46,039 nucleotides of DNA from Nonomuraea sp. MG754425 (GCF_021699195.1 NZ_SSXE01000065.1:1-46039); one strand, 5' to 3'. Positions 30,192-40,600 are shown, counted from the first letter of the stretch. Made by a program: numbers and translations. The notes: generated by a model from the sequence alone, not told the origin.

Positions 30192-31499
30192 ATGAAACGC
30201 TTCCATCGCGGGCTTGGCGCGGCGGCGGCCGCACTGGGACTCCTCATCCTGACCGCTTGCGGCGGCGCCGGAGGCGGCACGTCCGACTCACCCGGCACCG
30301 TCACCCTGTCCCTCCTGATCGACAACCAAGAGACCACCATCGCCCAGGCCAAGGCCGTCGTGGACGCCTTCCAGAAGGCCGAACCGGCCATCAGGATCGA
30401 CACCGAGACCCGGCCGCAGGGCACCGAAGGCGACAACATCGTCAAGACCCGGCTGTCCACGGGGGACATGGCCGACGTGTTCTGGTACAACTCGGGCTCG
30501 CTGCTCCAGGCGCTCAATCCCTCCCAGACCATGATCGACCTGACCGGCGACCCCGTGCTGAAGGACGTCCAGGACTCCTTCCTGCCGGTGGTGACGCAGG
30601 GCGGCAAGGTGTACGGCGTGCCCGTCGGCACCGCGGGCGGCGGCGGCATCCTGTACAACCGCAAGATCTACGCCGACCTCGGGCTGCAGGTGCCCAAGAA
30701 CTGGGCCGAGTTCATCGCCAACGACGACAAGATCAAGGCGGCCGGCCTCGTACCGGTGATCTCCACGTTCAAGGAGAGCTGGACCTCCCAGCTCTTCGTG
30801 CTGGGCGACTTCCACAACGTGCAGAACGCCGTCCCCGGCTTCGCGCAGGACTACACCGCCAACAAGGTCAAGTTCGCCGGCACGCCCGCCGCCACGGCCG
30901 GGTTCAACAAGCTGGCCGAGGTGCACGGCAAGGGCTACCTGAACGAGGGCTTCGGCTCGATGACCCTCGACCAGGGCCTCAAACTGCTGGTGGACGGCAA
31001 GGGCGCGCACTACCCGGTGCTCACGTTCGTGCTCCCGCCGATGCTGGCGGACCACCCGCAGGCGGCCACCGACATCGGCTTCTTCGGCATCCCCGGCGAG
31101 AACGCCACCCGCCCCGGCGCCACCATCTGGGAGCCCGGCGCCGCCTACGGGGCCAGGACCACCGAGCATCCCGCCGAGGTCAAGAAGTTCCTCGCCTTCA
31201 TCGCCTCGCCGGCCGGCACGCAGGCGCTCACCGCCGCCACCGCGCCGACCGGCCCCTACCGGGTGAAGGGCGCGACGCTGCCGCCCGACGCCATCCAGGT
31301 CGCCAAGGACCTGCAGACCCTCATCGACTCCGGCGCCACCGCGCCCGCCCTGGAGTTCCTGTCACCGGTCAAGGGCCCGTCGCTGGAACAGATCACGGTC
31401 GCGGTCGGCTCGGGGCTGACGCCGCCCGCCGAAGGCGCCGCCCAGTACGACAAGGACGTGGACAAGCAGGCCAAGCAGTTGGGGCTCGCCGGATGGTGA
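30192..31499 (+). CDS. ABC sugar transporter, substrate-binding lipoprotein (family 1)
   Basis: A 435-aa extracellular solute-binding protein. The lipoprotein signal ends in LILTAC with Cys23 as lipidation site. The mature protein has the family-1 pattern TVTLSLLIDNQETTIAQAKA, a first-lobe DMADVFWYNSGSLLQAL, the hinge strand GKVYGVPVGTAGGGGILYNR, and FLAFIASPAGTQAL towards the end. First gene of an operon with two permeases and a GH78 enzyme, so it should bind a rhamnoside or a related oligosaccharide. The ATPase is not encoded here; a shared MsiK-like ATPase elsewhere is likely, as in other actinomycete sugar importers. GGAGGG precedes the ATG. Confidence 0.95.
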   Translation: MKRFHRGLGAAAAALGLLILTACGGAGGGTSDSPGTVTLSLLIDNQETTIAQAKAVVDAFQKAEPAIRIDTETRPQGTEGDNIVKTRLSTGDMADVFWYNSGSLLQALNPSQTMIDLTGDPVLKDVQDSFLPVVTQGGKVYGVPVGTAGGGGILYNRKIYADLGLQVPKNWAEFIANDDKIKAAGLVPVISTFKESWTSQLFVLGDFHNVQNAVPGFAQDYTANKVKFAGTPAATAGFNKLAEVHGKGYLNEGFGSMTLDQGLKLLVDGKGAHYPVLTFVLPPMLADHPQAATDIGFFGIPGENATRPGATIWEPGAAYGARTTEHPAEVKKFLAFIASPAGTQALTAATAPTGPYRVKGATLPPDAIQVAKDLQTLIDSGATAPALEFLSPVKGPSLEQITVAVGSGLTPPAEGAAQYDKDVDKQAKQLGLAGW

Positions 31500-32446
31500 C
31501 CGGCTCGAAACGGGCCGCCGGACCCCGTGCGGACACGGGGGCCGGCGGCTCCGGGCGGCGGCCGGGGCCCGCCGGGCAGGCGCGGCGCAAGGCGGGCGCG
31601 GCCTACCCGTACGCGCTCTACCTGCCGGCCGCCATCGTGTACGTCGTGATCTTCCTGGTGCCGACGGTGCTGGCGTTCTACTTCGCGCTGACCCGCTGGA
31701 CCCTGTTCGACAGCACGTTCGTCGGCCTGCAGAACTTCCTCGACTTCTTCGCCGAGCAGAACCTGCGCATCGGCTTTCGCAACACCCTCTTCTACGCGGT
31801 GCTGACCAGCGGGCTGAAGGTGGTGCTCGGCCTGCTGCTCGGCGTGCTGCTCACCTCCAGGCTGCGGCTGCGGGGCTTCCTGCGCTCGGTGGTGTTCTTC
31901 CCGGTGCTGGTCAGCACCGTCGCGGTCGGGATCACGTTCTCGGTGCTGCTGCGCCCGGACACCGGGCTGGTCAACAGGACGCTCGCGCTGGTGGGCGTGG
32001 ACGGCCCCGACTGGCTCGGCGACGCGAACACGGCCCTGCTGTCGGTGGCGCTGGTGGACGTGTGGAAAGGGGTGGGACTGGCCACCGTGATCTACATCGC
32101 GGGCATCCTGTCCATCCCGCCCGACTACTACCAGGCCGTCAGCGTGGACGGCGGCACCGCCTGGCACCGCTTCCGGCACGTCACGCTGCCGCTGAGCTGG
32201 CCGGCCACGTACTCGGTGATCGTGCTGTCGTTCATCGGCGGGCTGCGCTCGTTCGACCTGATCTGGACGATGACCCGCGGCGGCCCCGGCTTCACCAGCG
32301 ACACCATCGCCTCGATCATCTACAAGCAGTACCAGGCCGGCTTCTTCGGCCTGTCCACCGCCGGGAACGTCATCCTGTTCGTGGTCGTGACCGCGATCAT
32401 GGTGCCCCTCACCTGGTTCCTGGGCCGAAGGCAGGTGGCGCTGTGA
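31493..32446 (+). CDS. ABC sugar transporter permease (MalF-like)
   Basis: A 317-aa inner-membrane protein with about six helices, the first being YALYLPAAIVYVVIFLVPTVL after a basic Gly/Arg-rich cytoplasmic tail. The EAA-type coupling loop is YYQAVSVDGGTAWHRFRHVTLP, which docks on the ATPase. ATG 31493 overlaps the SBP gene by 7 bases; GTG 31496 is an alternative. The stop overlaps the next start (GTGA). Confidence 0.95.
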   Translation: MVTGSKRAAGPRADTGAGGSGRRPGPAGQARRKAGAAYPYALYLPAAIVYVVIFLVPTVLAFYFALTRWTLFDSTFVGLQNFLDFFAEQNLRIGFRNTLFYAVLTSGLKVVLGLLLGVLLTSRLRLRGFLRSVVFFPVLVSTVAVGITFSVLLRPDTGLVNRTLALVGVDGPDWLGDANTALLSVALVDVWKGVGLATVIYIAGILSIPPDYYQAVSVDGGTAWHRFRHVTLPLSWPATYSVIVLSFIGGLRSFDLIWTMTRGGPGFTSDTIASIIYKQYQAGFFGLSTAGNVILFVVVTAIMVPLTWFLGRRQVAL

Positions 32447-33270
32447 GAACGCTCAAGCGCCTGGGGGCCGAGGGGATCGCGCTGGTCGTGGCCGGCGTCG
32501 TGTTCCTGGTGCCGTTCTCTTTCATGCTGCTGACCGCCGTCAAGGACGAGTCCCAGGCCGAGGACCTCGACTTCGCCTGGCCGGTGAACTGGCCGGTCGT
32601 CCAGAACGTCCTGGAGGTCATCGAGGCCCGCGACTACGTGCTGCTGCGCGCCTACGTCAACAGCACCGTCCTGACCGTCGCCTCGGTCGCGCTGATCGTG
32701 GTGTTCGCCGCCATGGCGGGCTTCGTGCTGCAACGCCGCGCCGGCCGGGTGGGGGCGCTGGCCAACTTCCTCGTGCTGTCCGGTCTGATCATCCCGCCCG
32801 CGATCGTGCCGACCATCTGGATGCTCCAGGCGCTCGGGCTGTTCAAGACCCTGCCGGGGCTGATCCTCGTCGAGGTGGCGTTCGGCATGTCGTACGCGGT
32901 GCTGCTGTACCGGGCGTTCGTCGCGGCCATCCCGCGCGAGCTGGACGAGGCCGCGTTGATCGACGGCTGCGGCGGCCTGCGGCTGTTCTTCCGGGTGATC
33001 TTCCCGCTGCTGCGGCCGGTCACCATCACCGTGATCCTCACCACGTCGGTGGCGGTCTTCAACGACTTCGTCAACCCGCTGTACTTCCTGCCCGGCGACG
33101 ACAACGCCACCGTGCAGGTGACCCTCTACAACTTCCAGAGCCAGTACAGCACCCAGTGGAACCTGCTGTTCATGGACATCGTGCTCATCACGATCCCGCC
33201 GCTGCTGATGTTCGTCTTCTTCAACCGCAAGATCGTCGCCGGGATGACCGACGGCGCCATCAAGGGCTAA
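32443..33270 (+). CDS. ABC sugar transporter permease (MalG-like)
   Basis: A 275-aa permease, partner of the preceding one. Helix 1 is GIALVVAGVVFLVPFSFMLL; the coupling loop is PRELDEAALIDGCGGLRLFFRVIFPLLRPV, matching the conserved EAA box (E-A-A-x-I-D-G); the C-terminus VFFNRKIVAGMTDGAIKG is typical of MalG proteins. GTG 32443 overlaps the upstream stop by 4 bases. The rhamnosidase gene follows after 8 bp. Confidence 0.95.
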   Translation: MRTLKRLGAEGIALVVAGVVFLVPFSFMLLTAVKDESQAEDLDFAWPVNWPVVQNVLEVIEARDYVLLRAYVNSTVLTVASVALIVVFAAMAGFVLQRRAGRVGALANFLVLSGLIIPPAIVPTIWMLQALGLFKTLPGLILVEVAFGMSYAVLLYRAFVAAIPRELDEAALIDGCGGLRLFFRVIFPLLRPVTITVILTTSVAVFNDFVNPLYFLPGDDNATVQVTLYNFQSQYSTQWNLLFMDIVLITIPPLLMFVFFNRKIVAGMTDGAIKG

Positions 33271-33278
33271 GGAGCGCC

Positions 33279-35894
33279 TTGCTACACGTCACACCCCTCA
33301 GGTACGAGCACCACCGCGAGCCGCTCGGCATCGGCGAGAGCGCGCCCCGCCTGTCCTGGACCGTCACCACCGACCTCCCGGGCTGGTCGCAGGCCGGCTA
33401 CGAGATCGAGTTCGGCGACGGCACGAGCACCGGCCGGGTCGAGTCGGGTGAGTCGGTGCTCGTCCCGTGGCCCGGCCCGGCGCTGGCCGCGCGCGAACGT
33501 CGCTCCGCCCGCGTCCGCGTGCACGGCGCGGACGGCTCGGCCTCCGGCTGGAGCGACTGGTCGTGGGCCGAGGCCGGCCTGCTCCGGCCCGCCGACTGGA
33601 GCGCCGGGGCCGCCGCGCCGCCACCGGCCCTGCTCGGCCCGCCCGACGGCCCCGCCCTCCTGCTGCGCCGCGAGTTCACCATCGAGGGACCCGTCGCCCG
33701 CGCCCGCCTGTACGTCACCGCGCACGGCCTGTACGAGGCCGAACTCAACGGCGTCGTCATCGGCGACGACGTGCTCGCCCCCGGCTGGACCGCCTACGAC
33801 CGGCGGCTGCGCTACCGCACCCACGACGTCACCGCCCTGCTGCGTGAGGGCCCCAACGCCGTCGGCGCCACCCTCGCCGACGGCTGGTACCGGGGCCGCT
33901 TCGGCTTCAACGGCGGCCGGACGAACAGCTACGGCGACCGCACCGCGCTCATCGCCCAACTGGAGATCACCTACGCCGACGGCAGCACCGCCGTCGTCGG
34001 CACCGACGGGAGCTGGCGCTGCGCTCCCGGCCCGGTCACCGCCACCGGCCTGTACGACGGCGAGGCCCACGACGCCCGTCTGGAGCCCGCCGGCTGGTCC
34101 GCGCCCGGCTTCGACGACTCCGCCTGGCTGCCCGCCGACGCGCTCGGGCACGACCCGTCCGTGCTCGTCGCCCCGTCAGGGCCGCCCGTGCGCCGCACCG
34201 AGACGCTGCGCCCGCAGAAGGTGCTCACCGGCCCGTCGGGGGAGACCATCCTCGACTTCGGCCAGAACCTCGCCGGCCGGCTGCGCATCCGCGTCCAGGG
34301 GCCGGCCGGCCACACCGTCACCCTGCGCCACGCCGAAGTGCTGGAGGACGGCGCGCTCAGCGTGCGCCCGCTGCGCCACGCCGCCGCCACCGACCGCTAC
34401 ACGCTGCGCGGCGACGCCGCCCCGGAGACCTTCGAGCCCCGTTTCACCCTGCACGGCTTCCGCTACGCCGAGCTGACCGGCTGGCCCGGCCCGCTGGACG
34501 AGGGCGACGTCGAGGCCGTCGTCTGCCACACCGACTTCCGTCCGACCGGCGCCTTCACCTGCTCCGAGCCGCTGCTCAACCGCCTGCACGACAACGTCGT
34601 GTGGAGCCTGCGCGGCAACTACGCCGACCTGCCCACCGACTGCCCCCAGCGCGACGAGCGGCTCGGCTGGACCGGCGACATCCAGGTCTTCGCCCCCACC
34701 GCCGCCTTCCTCTACGACAGCGCGGGGCCGCTCACCTCCTGGCTCGCCGACCTGGCCGCCGAGCAGGACACGCACGGCACCGTCCCGCCGTTCGTGCCGT
34801 GGCTGCCGGGGCTGTTCGACGGCAACCCCGGCACCGGATGGGTCGGCCCCACGGCCGCCTGGGGCGACGCCGCCGTCGTCGTCCCGTGGACGCTCTACCA
34901 GCGCACCGGCGACCTCGGCCTGCTGCGCCGCCAGTACCCCAGCATGACGGCGTGGGTGGACCAGATCGCCTCCCTGACCGGCGACGACCACCTGTGGGAC
35001 GAGGGCTTCCAGTTCGGCGACTGGCTCGACCCCGCCGCGCCCCCCGACGACCCCGGCCGGTCCCGCACCGACCACGCGCTCGTCGCCACCGCCTACCACG
35101 CGCACACCGCCGGCGTCCTGGCCGAGACGGCGGCGCTGCTCGGCCACGACGCCGACGCCGCCCGCTACACCGCGCTCGCCACCGCCGTGCGGGAGGCGTT
35201 CGGCCGCGAGTTCGTCACCCCGAGCGGGCGGCTGGCCTGCGACACCCAGACGGCCTACGCCCTCGCCCTGGCCTTCGACCTGCTCGACGGGCTCGACCAA
35301 CGGGAACGCGCCGGGCGGCGGCTGGCCGAACTCGTCGCCGCCGACGGCCACCGCATCGGCACCGGTTTCGTCGGCACCCCGCTCGTCTGTGACGCGCTCT
35401 GCTCGACCGGCGCGTACGACACCGCCTACCGGCTGCTCCTGCAACGCGAGTGCCCCTCGTGGTTGTACCCGGTGACGATGGGCGCCACCACCATCTGGGA
35501 GCGCTGGGACAGCATGCTGCCCGACGGGAGCGTCAACCCGGGCGAGATGACCTCCTTCAACCACTACGCCCTGGGCGCGGTCGCCGACTTCCTGCACCGC
35601 ACGGTCGCCGGGCTCGCGCCCGCCGCGCCCGGCTACCGGCGGCTGCGCGTCGCCCCGCGTCCAGGCGGCGGCCTCACCTCCGCTTCCGCCTCCCTGGACA
35701 CCCCGTACGGCCGCGCCGCCGTCTCGTGGACCAGGACCGACGCCGACCTCACCGTCACCGTCACCGTCCCGCCCGGCGCGAGCGCCGAGATCGACCTGCC
35801 GTACGCCGGGGCGGTCCCGGCCGAGGCGGGGCCCGGCACCCACACCTTCACCGGGCCCTACCGGTCGCCGCGGGGCGAGCTGACCGGCGGGTGA
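33279..35894 (+). CDS. GH78 alpha-L-rhamnosidase
   Basis: An 871-aa multidomain enzyme that removes terminal alpha-L-rhamnose. The N-terminal Ig-like part (PRLSWTVTTDLPGWSQAGYE) is followed by the carbohydrate-binding domain with ARLYVTAHGLYEAELNGVVI and GPNAVGATLADGWYRGRFGF, then a linker with ETILDFGQNLAGRLRIRV. The (alpha/alpha)6 catalytic domain has TDCPQRDERLGWTGDIQVF, with Glu460 in the general-acid position, and TTIWERWDSM with Glu741 as probable base. No signal peptide is visible, so it should act inside the cell on imported rhamnosides. The TTG start has GGAG 5 nt upstream. Last gene of the operon. Confidence 0.95.
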   Translation: MLHVTPLRYEHHREPLGIGESAPRLSWTVTTDLPGWSQAGYEIEFGDGTSTGRVESGESVLVPWPGPALAARERRSARVRVHGADGSASGWSDWSWAEAGLLRPADWSAGAAAPPPALLGPPDGPALLLRREFTIEGPVARARLYVTAHGLYEAELNGVVIGDDVLAPGWTAYDRRLRYRTHDVTALLREGPNAVGATLADGWYRGRFGFNGGRTNSYGDRTALIAQLEITYADGSTAVVGTDGSWRCAPGPVTATGLYDGEAHDARLEPAGWSAPGFDDSAWLPADALGHDPSVLVAPSGPPVRRTETLRPQKVLTGPSGETILDFGQNLAGRLRIRVQGPAGHTVTLRHAEVLEDGALSVRPLRHAAATDRYTLRGDAAPETFEPRFTLHGFRYAELTGWPGPLDEGDVEAVVCHTDFRPTGAFTCSEPLLNRLHDNVVWSLRGNYADLPTDCPQRDERLGWTGDIQVFAPTAAFLYDSAGPLTSWLADLAAEQDTHGTVPPFVPWLPGLFDGNPGTGWVGPTAAWGDAAVVVPWTLYQRTGDLGLLRRQYPSMTAWVDQIASLTGDDHLWDEGFQFGDWLDPAAPPDDPGRSRTDHALVATAYHAHTAGVLAETAALLGHDADAARYTALATAVREAFGREFVTPSGRLACDTQTAYALALAFDLLDGLDQRERAGRRLAELVAADGHRIGTGFVGTPLVCDALCSTGAYDTAYRLLLQRECPSWLYPVTMGATTIWERWDSMLPDGSVNPGEMTSFNHYALGAVADFLHRTVAGLAPAAPGYRRLRVAPRPGGGLTSASASLDTPYGRAAVSWTRTDADLTVTVTVPPGASAEIDLPYAGAVPAEAGPGTHTFTGPYRSPRGELTGG

Positions 35895-35905
35895 CGGCCC
35901 GAGGA

Positions 35906-35949
35906 CCCGGGTGCGGTCGCGCGGCACGGGCCCCGCGACCGCACCCGGG
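35906..35949 (+). terminator. Strong terminator after the rhamnosidase operon
   Basis: A perfect 16-bp stem, CCCGGGTGCGGTCGCG (35906-35921) with CGCGACCGCACCCGGG (35934-35949), 12-nt loop, 12 bp after the GH78 stop. The longest hairpin in the window; it may also stop transcripts coming from the acyltransferase side. Confidence 0.75.
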
Positions 35950-36007
35950 CCTCACGTCACGGTTCGAGCGGTCTCACCCTGGCCTCGCGTCGCGGCTCGT
36001 ACGAGCC
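35942..36007. repeat. Two tandem 33-bp units in the gap between GH78 and acyltransferase
   Basis: Units 35942-35974 and 35975-36007 share CACCC-x-GGCCTC-x-CGTC-x-CGG-x-TCG; a partial third CTCACCCGGGG begins near 36031. The 136-bp gap holds otherwise only the terminator, which overlaps the first unit. Confidence 0.5.
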
Positions 36008-36030
36008 TCGTGCGGGCCGCCCGCGCGGTC

Positions 36031-37179
36031 TCACCCGGGGTCGCCGGTCCGTGCGCTCGTCGCGGACCGGCCGCGCCCGGCCACCCGCCGCCCCAGCCGC
36101 TGGGCCGGGAGTTCGATCAGGCGGTAGGCCAGGAAGCTGAGCGGGACCAGGACGAGCAGGAACAGCGGCAGGTTCGGCAGCACGTGCAGCAGCATCGGGT
36201 GCAGCAGGTAGAGGGAGAAGCTGATCAGCCCGAGCCACGGCAGCCAGCGCGGGAACGCCCGCCCGCGCAGCGCGTACGCCACCGCGAACGCGCCGAAGGC
36301 CAGCACGATCGCCGGGATCCAGGCGGGGTCGTCCTTGGCCGGGATCCCGCAGCCCAGCACCGCCGCCACCGCGATCCCGGCGGCGCGCCAGGAGATCGTC
36401 CCCTGTTCGGCCCGGTAGATCGCCGTCCCGGCGAACATCGTGGCCAGGACGATCACGCCCTGCCAGGTGCCGCCCCGGCTGCCCAGCACCACCAGCGCCA
36501 GCCCCAGCAGCCCGCCCGCGACCGCCGCCACCGTACGCGCCCGACCGGCGGCCAGCGCGGTCACCACGACGGCGGCGACCGCCGCGAGGCCGAGCAGCGC
36601 GGCGGCCAGGTCGGCCCGGCCGCCGATCGACGCCTTGGGCAGCAGCAGGCCCAGCGGCACCGCCGCCAGCGCCAGCGCGACGGCGGCCCCCGCCGACCGG
36701 TGCGCCTGCCGCACCGCGTACAGGGCCACGCTCATCAGGTAGAACGCCATCTCGTACGAGAGCGTCCAGGTCACGTTGATCACCGCGGGCAGGTTGAGCA
36801 GTTCCTGGAGCATCGTCACGTTCCCGAGCACGACCAGCGGCCAGGGTCGCTCGCCGAGGCCCGGCGGCAGGGGCAGCACGCCCGTGGCGGCGAGGAGCAG
36901 CGCCAGGCAGCAGGCGGCCAGGAGGAGCGGGAGGAGTCGGAACGCGCGGCCGGTCCAGAAGGCGCGCAGGTCGCCGCGCCGTTCCAGGGAGGCGGGGATG
37001 ATGTAGCCGCTGACCAGGAAGAACACCAGCACGCCCCACGAGCCGAGATCGATGCGGCGGTCCACCTCCGCCCAGACGGCCGGGATGAACGTCCAGCCGG
37101 CGTGGTGCATGGTGACGGCCAGCGCGGCCGGTCCCCGCAGGGCGTCCAACCAGGCCAGCCGGGCGGGCCCCGAGAACAT
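36031..37179 (-). CDS. Acyltransferase-3 (OafA/YrhL-like) membrane protein
   Basis: A 382-aa protein with about ten membrane helices that should O-acylate an extracytoplasmic glycan or lipid. It has the family start LAWLDALRGPAALAVTMHHAG with the conserved histidine, then WGVLVFFLVSGYIIPASLERR, and INVTWTLSYEMAFYLMSV in the middle; the C-terminus is a basic tail. ATG 37179 is chosen: a TAGACT box lies 7 nt before it, fitting a leaderless mRNA; a GTG at 37209 sits almost inside AAGGAGG and is less likely. The glycan it modifies is unknown; no polysaccharide genes lie near. Confidence 0.9.
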   Translation of the reverse strand: MFSGPARLAWLDALRGPAALAVTMHHAGWTFIPAVWAEVDRRIDLGSWGVLVFFLVSGYIIPASLERRGDLRAFWTGRAFRLLPLLLAACCLALLLAATGVLPLPPGLGERPWPLVVLGNVTMLQELLNLPAVINVTWTLSYEMAFYLMSVALYAVRQAHRSAGAAVALALAAVPLGLLLPKASIGGRADLAAALLGLAAVAAVVVTALAAGRARTVAAVAGGLLGLALVVLGSRGGTWQGVIVLATMFAGTAIYRAEQGTISWRAAGIAVAAVLGCGIPAKDDPAWIPAIVLAFGAFAVAYALRGRAFPRWLPWLGLISFSLYLLHPMLLHVLPNLPLFLLVLVPLSFLAYRLIELPAQRLGRRVAGRGRSATSARTGDPG

Positions 37180-37218
37180 CTGCCGCAGTCTAGGCCATAA
37201 GGGACACACCCCTCCTTA

Positions 37219-37288
37219 ACCCGCCACGACATCCGCCCGCGCCCCTGGGAAATACCAGGTGCAGGATTGGGCGGGTTTCTTCTATTTT
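37219..37288. promoter_or_regulatory. Structured leader region between acyltransferase and secreted-protein gene
   Basis: AACCCGCC (37219-37226) can pair with GGCGGGTT (37269-37276), followed by a T-rich run to 37289, with CCTGG-GAAATA-CCAGG (37244-37259) nested inside. This could be an attenuator or terminator read on the plus strand, but no promoter upstream of it is clear. I do not recognise a known riboswitch. Confidence 0.35.
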
Positions 37289-37324
37289 TGCGGTGACCAT
37301 GCGTCACGAAGGAGATGTTTCATT

Positions 37325-37870
37325 GTGAAGAGGCTTCTCGAAGGACCCGCCCTGCGCACCGGTGTCGTAGCCGCGGTCGCGCTGGCGGGAGGGCTGCTGA
37401 GCGCACCCCCGGCCGTCGCCTCCGCAACGACCGCAGCCACCGTCACGACGTCGGTGACGCTGACGGCGGACGCGTCCGCCCTGGCCCGCCCGCGCAATGG
37501 CACGATCCTCTACGACCGCATCAGCGGCGGTCAGGGCAGGCTCAAGATCAAGAACGGCGCCGCCCGCGACGGCGTGGTGGCCCTGGTCAGGGGGAAGACC
37601 AAGGCGATCAGCATCTACGTCCGCGCGAAGTCCACGGCGACCATCACCGACGTCAGGGACGGCACGTACCGGATCTACTTCACGACCGGCACCCGCTTCA
37701 GCACCTCGAAGGGCAGGTTCACCAGGAACCCCGTCTACCAGCGCTTCAACGAGAAGCTGAAGTTCCGGACCACCGCGACCACTCTGCCCGGCTGGTCGCT
37801 GACCCTGCACACGGTCAGGGGCGGCAACGCGCGCACCACCGGGGTCTCCCCGAAGGACTTCCCGGCCTGA
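37325..37870 (+). CDS. Secreted beta-rich protein of unknown function
   Basis: A 181-aa exported protein: signal segment RTGVVAAVALAGGLLSAPPAVASA (about 12-35), then a compact domain with alternating strands: GQGRLKIKNGAARDGVVALV, AISIYVRAKSTATITDV, DGTYRIYFTTGTRFSTSKGR, FTRNPVYQRFNEKLKFRTTA and GWSLTLHTVRGGNARTTGV. The plan (G-x-G-x-L-x-I-x-NG, YVRA, DGTYxxYF, FTRN) occurs in many uncharacterised actinomycete exoproteins; I know of no assigned function. GTG 37325 has GAAGGAG 11 nt upstream. Ends at a strong hairpin. Confidence 0.85.
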   Translation: MKRLLEGPALRTGVVAAVALAGGLLSAPPAVASATTAATVTTSVTLTADASALARPRNGTILYDRISGGQGRLKIKNGAARDGVVALVRGKTKAISIYVRAKSTATITDVRDGTYRIYFTTGTRFSTSKGRFTRNPVYQRFNEKLKFRTTATTLPGWSLTLHTVRGGNARTTGVSPKDFPA

Positions 37871-37873
37871 GCG

Positions 37874-37911
37874 CGATGTCCGCGGCCCCGCCCGCGGGAC
37901 CGCGGACATCG
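37874..37911 (+). terminator. Terminator after the first secreted-protein gene
   Basis: A perfect 12-bp stem, CGATGTCCGCGG (37874-37885) with CCGCGGACATCG (37900-37911), 14-nt loop, 4 nt after the stop codon. Confidence 0.7.
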
Positions 37912-37941
37912 GGAACGGTCAGACCGATCCGGCGGATCAGC

Positions 37942-37970
37942 TTGACGGACGATCTAGGATGCACCAGATT
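37942..37970 (+). promoter_or_regulatory. Promoter of the second secreted-protein gene
   Basis: TTGACG (37942-37947), 17-bp spacer, CAGATT (37965-37970); start near 37977 gives a 29-nt leader with AAGGAAA before the ATG. Confidence 0.45.
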
Positions 37971-38005
37971 ATTCGCGTCTTTTCGGACCGTTCCCAAGGA
38001 AACCA

Positions 38006-38836
38006 ATGAAGCGAACCATTGTCGGTGTCGCCGTGGTCGCGGGCGTGGTGCAGCTCACCGCCATGCCCGCGCAGGCCGCATCCGCCACCGATCCGGTCAA
38101 GGCGCTCAGGGCCGAGTTAGCGCCGGGCCGAGCCGTCAACCTGCAGGCCACGGCCAAGATCACGTACCCGGGTGACCGGGTCGTCAGCTCCGCCGTGGAC
38201 GGCACGATCGGCTTCGGCGCGCGCGGCCCGGTCGCCTCCGACCTGGGCCAGACCGTCCAGTACAGCGCCAAGCTGCTGCGCGAGATGAAGAAGTCCAGCC
38301 CGAAGGAGACCGAGGGGCTGCAGGCGGGCCCCGTCCGGCTGATCTCCTCGGGCAACGTGAGCTACGTCTCCGGCCCGGTGGTCGAGCAGGCGCTGCTGTC
38401 GCAGAACGTGAGCCACGTGCGCTACCCGGGCGTCAAGCAGCCGCCGAGCAACCTGCTCGTCGAGGTGCTCGACCCGGCCACGCTCAAGGCCCTGGTCGCC
38501 GCCCGCACCTCGTGGAAGGACGGGATCCTCAAGGGAGCCATCAAGCCCGCCAAGCTCGCGGCCGCCTCCGCCCCGTTCGCCGCGCGTTACGGCACCCGGT
38601 TCAAGACCGGCAAGCTCTCCTACACCCTCTGGTTCGGGGACGGCGGCCTGGTGCGGCGGGTGTCGGTCAAGGCCACCCTGCCCGTCGCCAAGACCACCGT
38701 CCAGGTCGAGTCGGACACCCGCTTCGCCGACTGGGGCCGCGAGGTCAGCGTGCTCCTCCCGCTGCGGGGCGACGCCATCGACCGCGCCGAGGTCAGGAAC
38801 GACGTGCCCAGCGGCGTTCCGGGCATCTGGAACTGA
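38006..38836 (+). CDS. Secreted protein of unknown function, LppX/LprG-like in outline
   Basis: A 276-aa exported protein with a signal peptide (RTIVGVAVVAGVVQLTAMPAQA, cleavage near 24) and no lipobox. The mature part has the rhythm of half-barrel proteins of the LppX/LprG kind: DPVKALRAELAPGRAVNLQA, a long antiparallel sheet region, LLVEVLDPATLKALVAARTS, YTLWFGDGGLVRRVSVKATL and a final RFADWGREVSVLLP. That fold call is tentative; lipid binding should not be assumed. It has its own promoter and ends before a 10-bp hairpin. Confidence 0.82.
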   Translation: MKRTIVGVAVVAGVVQLTAMPAQAASATDPVKALRAELAPGRAVNLQATAKITYPGDRVVSSAVDGTIGFGARGPVASDLGQTVQYSAKLLREMKKSSPKETEGLQAGPVRLISSGNVSYVSGPVVEQALLSQNVSHVRYPGVKQPPSNLLVEVLDPATLKALVAARTSWKDGILKGAIKPAKLAAASAPFAARYGTRFKTGKLSYTLWFGDGGLVRRVSVKATLPVAKTTVQVESDTRFADWGREVSVLLPLRGDAIDRAEVRNDVPSGVPGIWN

Positions 38837-38852
38837 CCGTCCCGCACCCTCC

Positions 38853-38890
38853 CGCGCCGGCCGGCGGAAAACCCGTGGCAGGCCGGCGCG
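38853..38890. terminator. Hairpin between the secreted-protein gene and ABC-F leader
   Basis: A perfect 10-bp stem, CGCGCCGGCC (38853-38862) and GGCCGGCGCG (38881-38890), 18-nt loop that contains the GGAAAACCC tract discussed for the next promoter. Confidence 0.5.
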
Positions 38891-38899
38891 ACGCCCTTC

Positions 38900-38905
38900 T
38901 ACACT
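38900..38905 (+). promoter_or_regulatory. -10 box TACACT of the ABC-F gene
   Basis: TACACT with a weak TGGCAG 18 bp upstream (38876-38881), which is preceded by GGAAAACCC. An A-rich tract just before a poor -35 is the layout of WhiB7/WblC-activated promoters; the match is suggestive only. The start would fall at 38912-38913. Confidence 0.4.
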
Positions 38906-38912
38906 GAGCCGC

Positions 38913-38936
38913 ATGCACGCCACCCGGACCTCTTAG
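38913..38936 (+). CDS. Possible leaderless 7-codon upstream ORF (leader peptide)
   Basis: ATG-initiated MHATRTS then TAG, starting where transcription should start from TACACT, and 59 nt before the ABC-F ATG. Downstream GGCACAC (38939-38945) can pair with GTGTG-T-CC (38963-38970). Short upstream ORFs with stem-loops before ABC-F genes often act as antibiotic-sensing attenuators. A 7-codon ORF can arise by chance. Confidence 0.4.
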   Translation: MHATRTS

Positions 38937-38995
38937 CCGGCACACCCGCTTCCACGCCACCCGTGTGTCCGCTGACAGTTCCGGAGTGTTATCCC

Positions 38996-40579
<1,584 letters not shown>

Positions 40580-40600
40580 CGGCCCCGCTCGCGTGACCGC

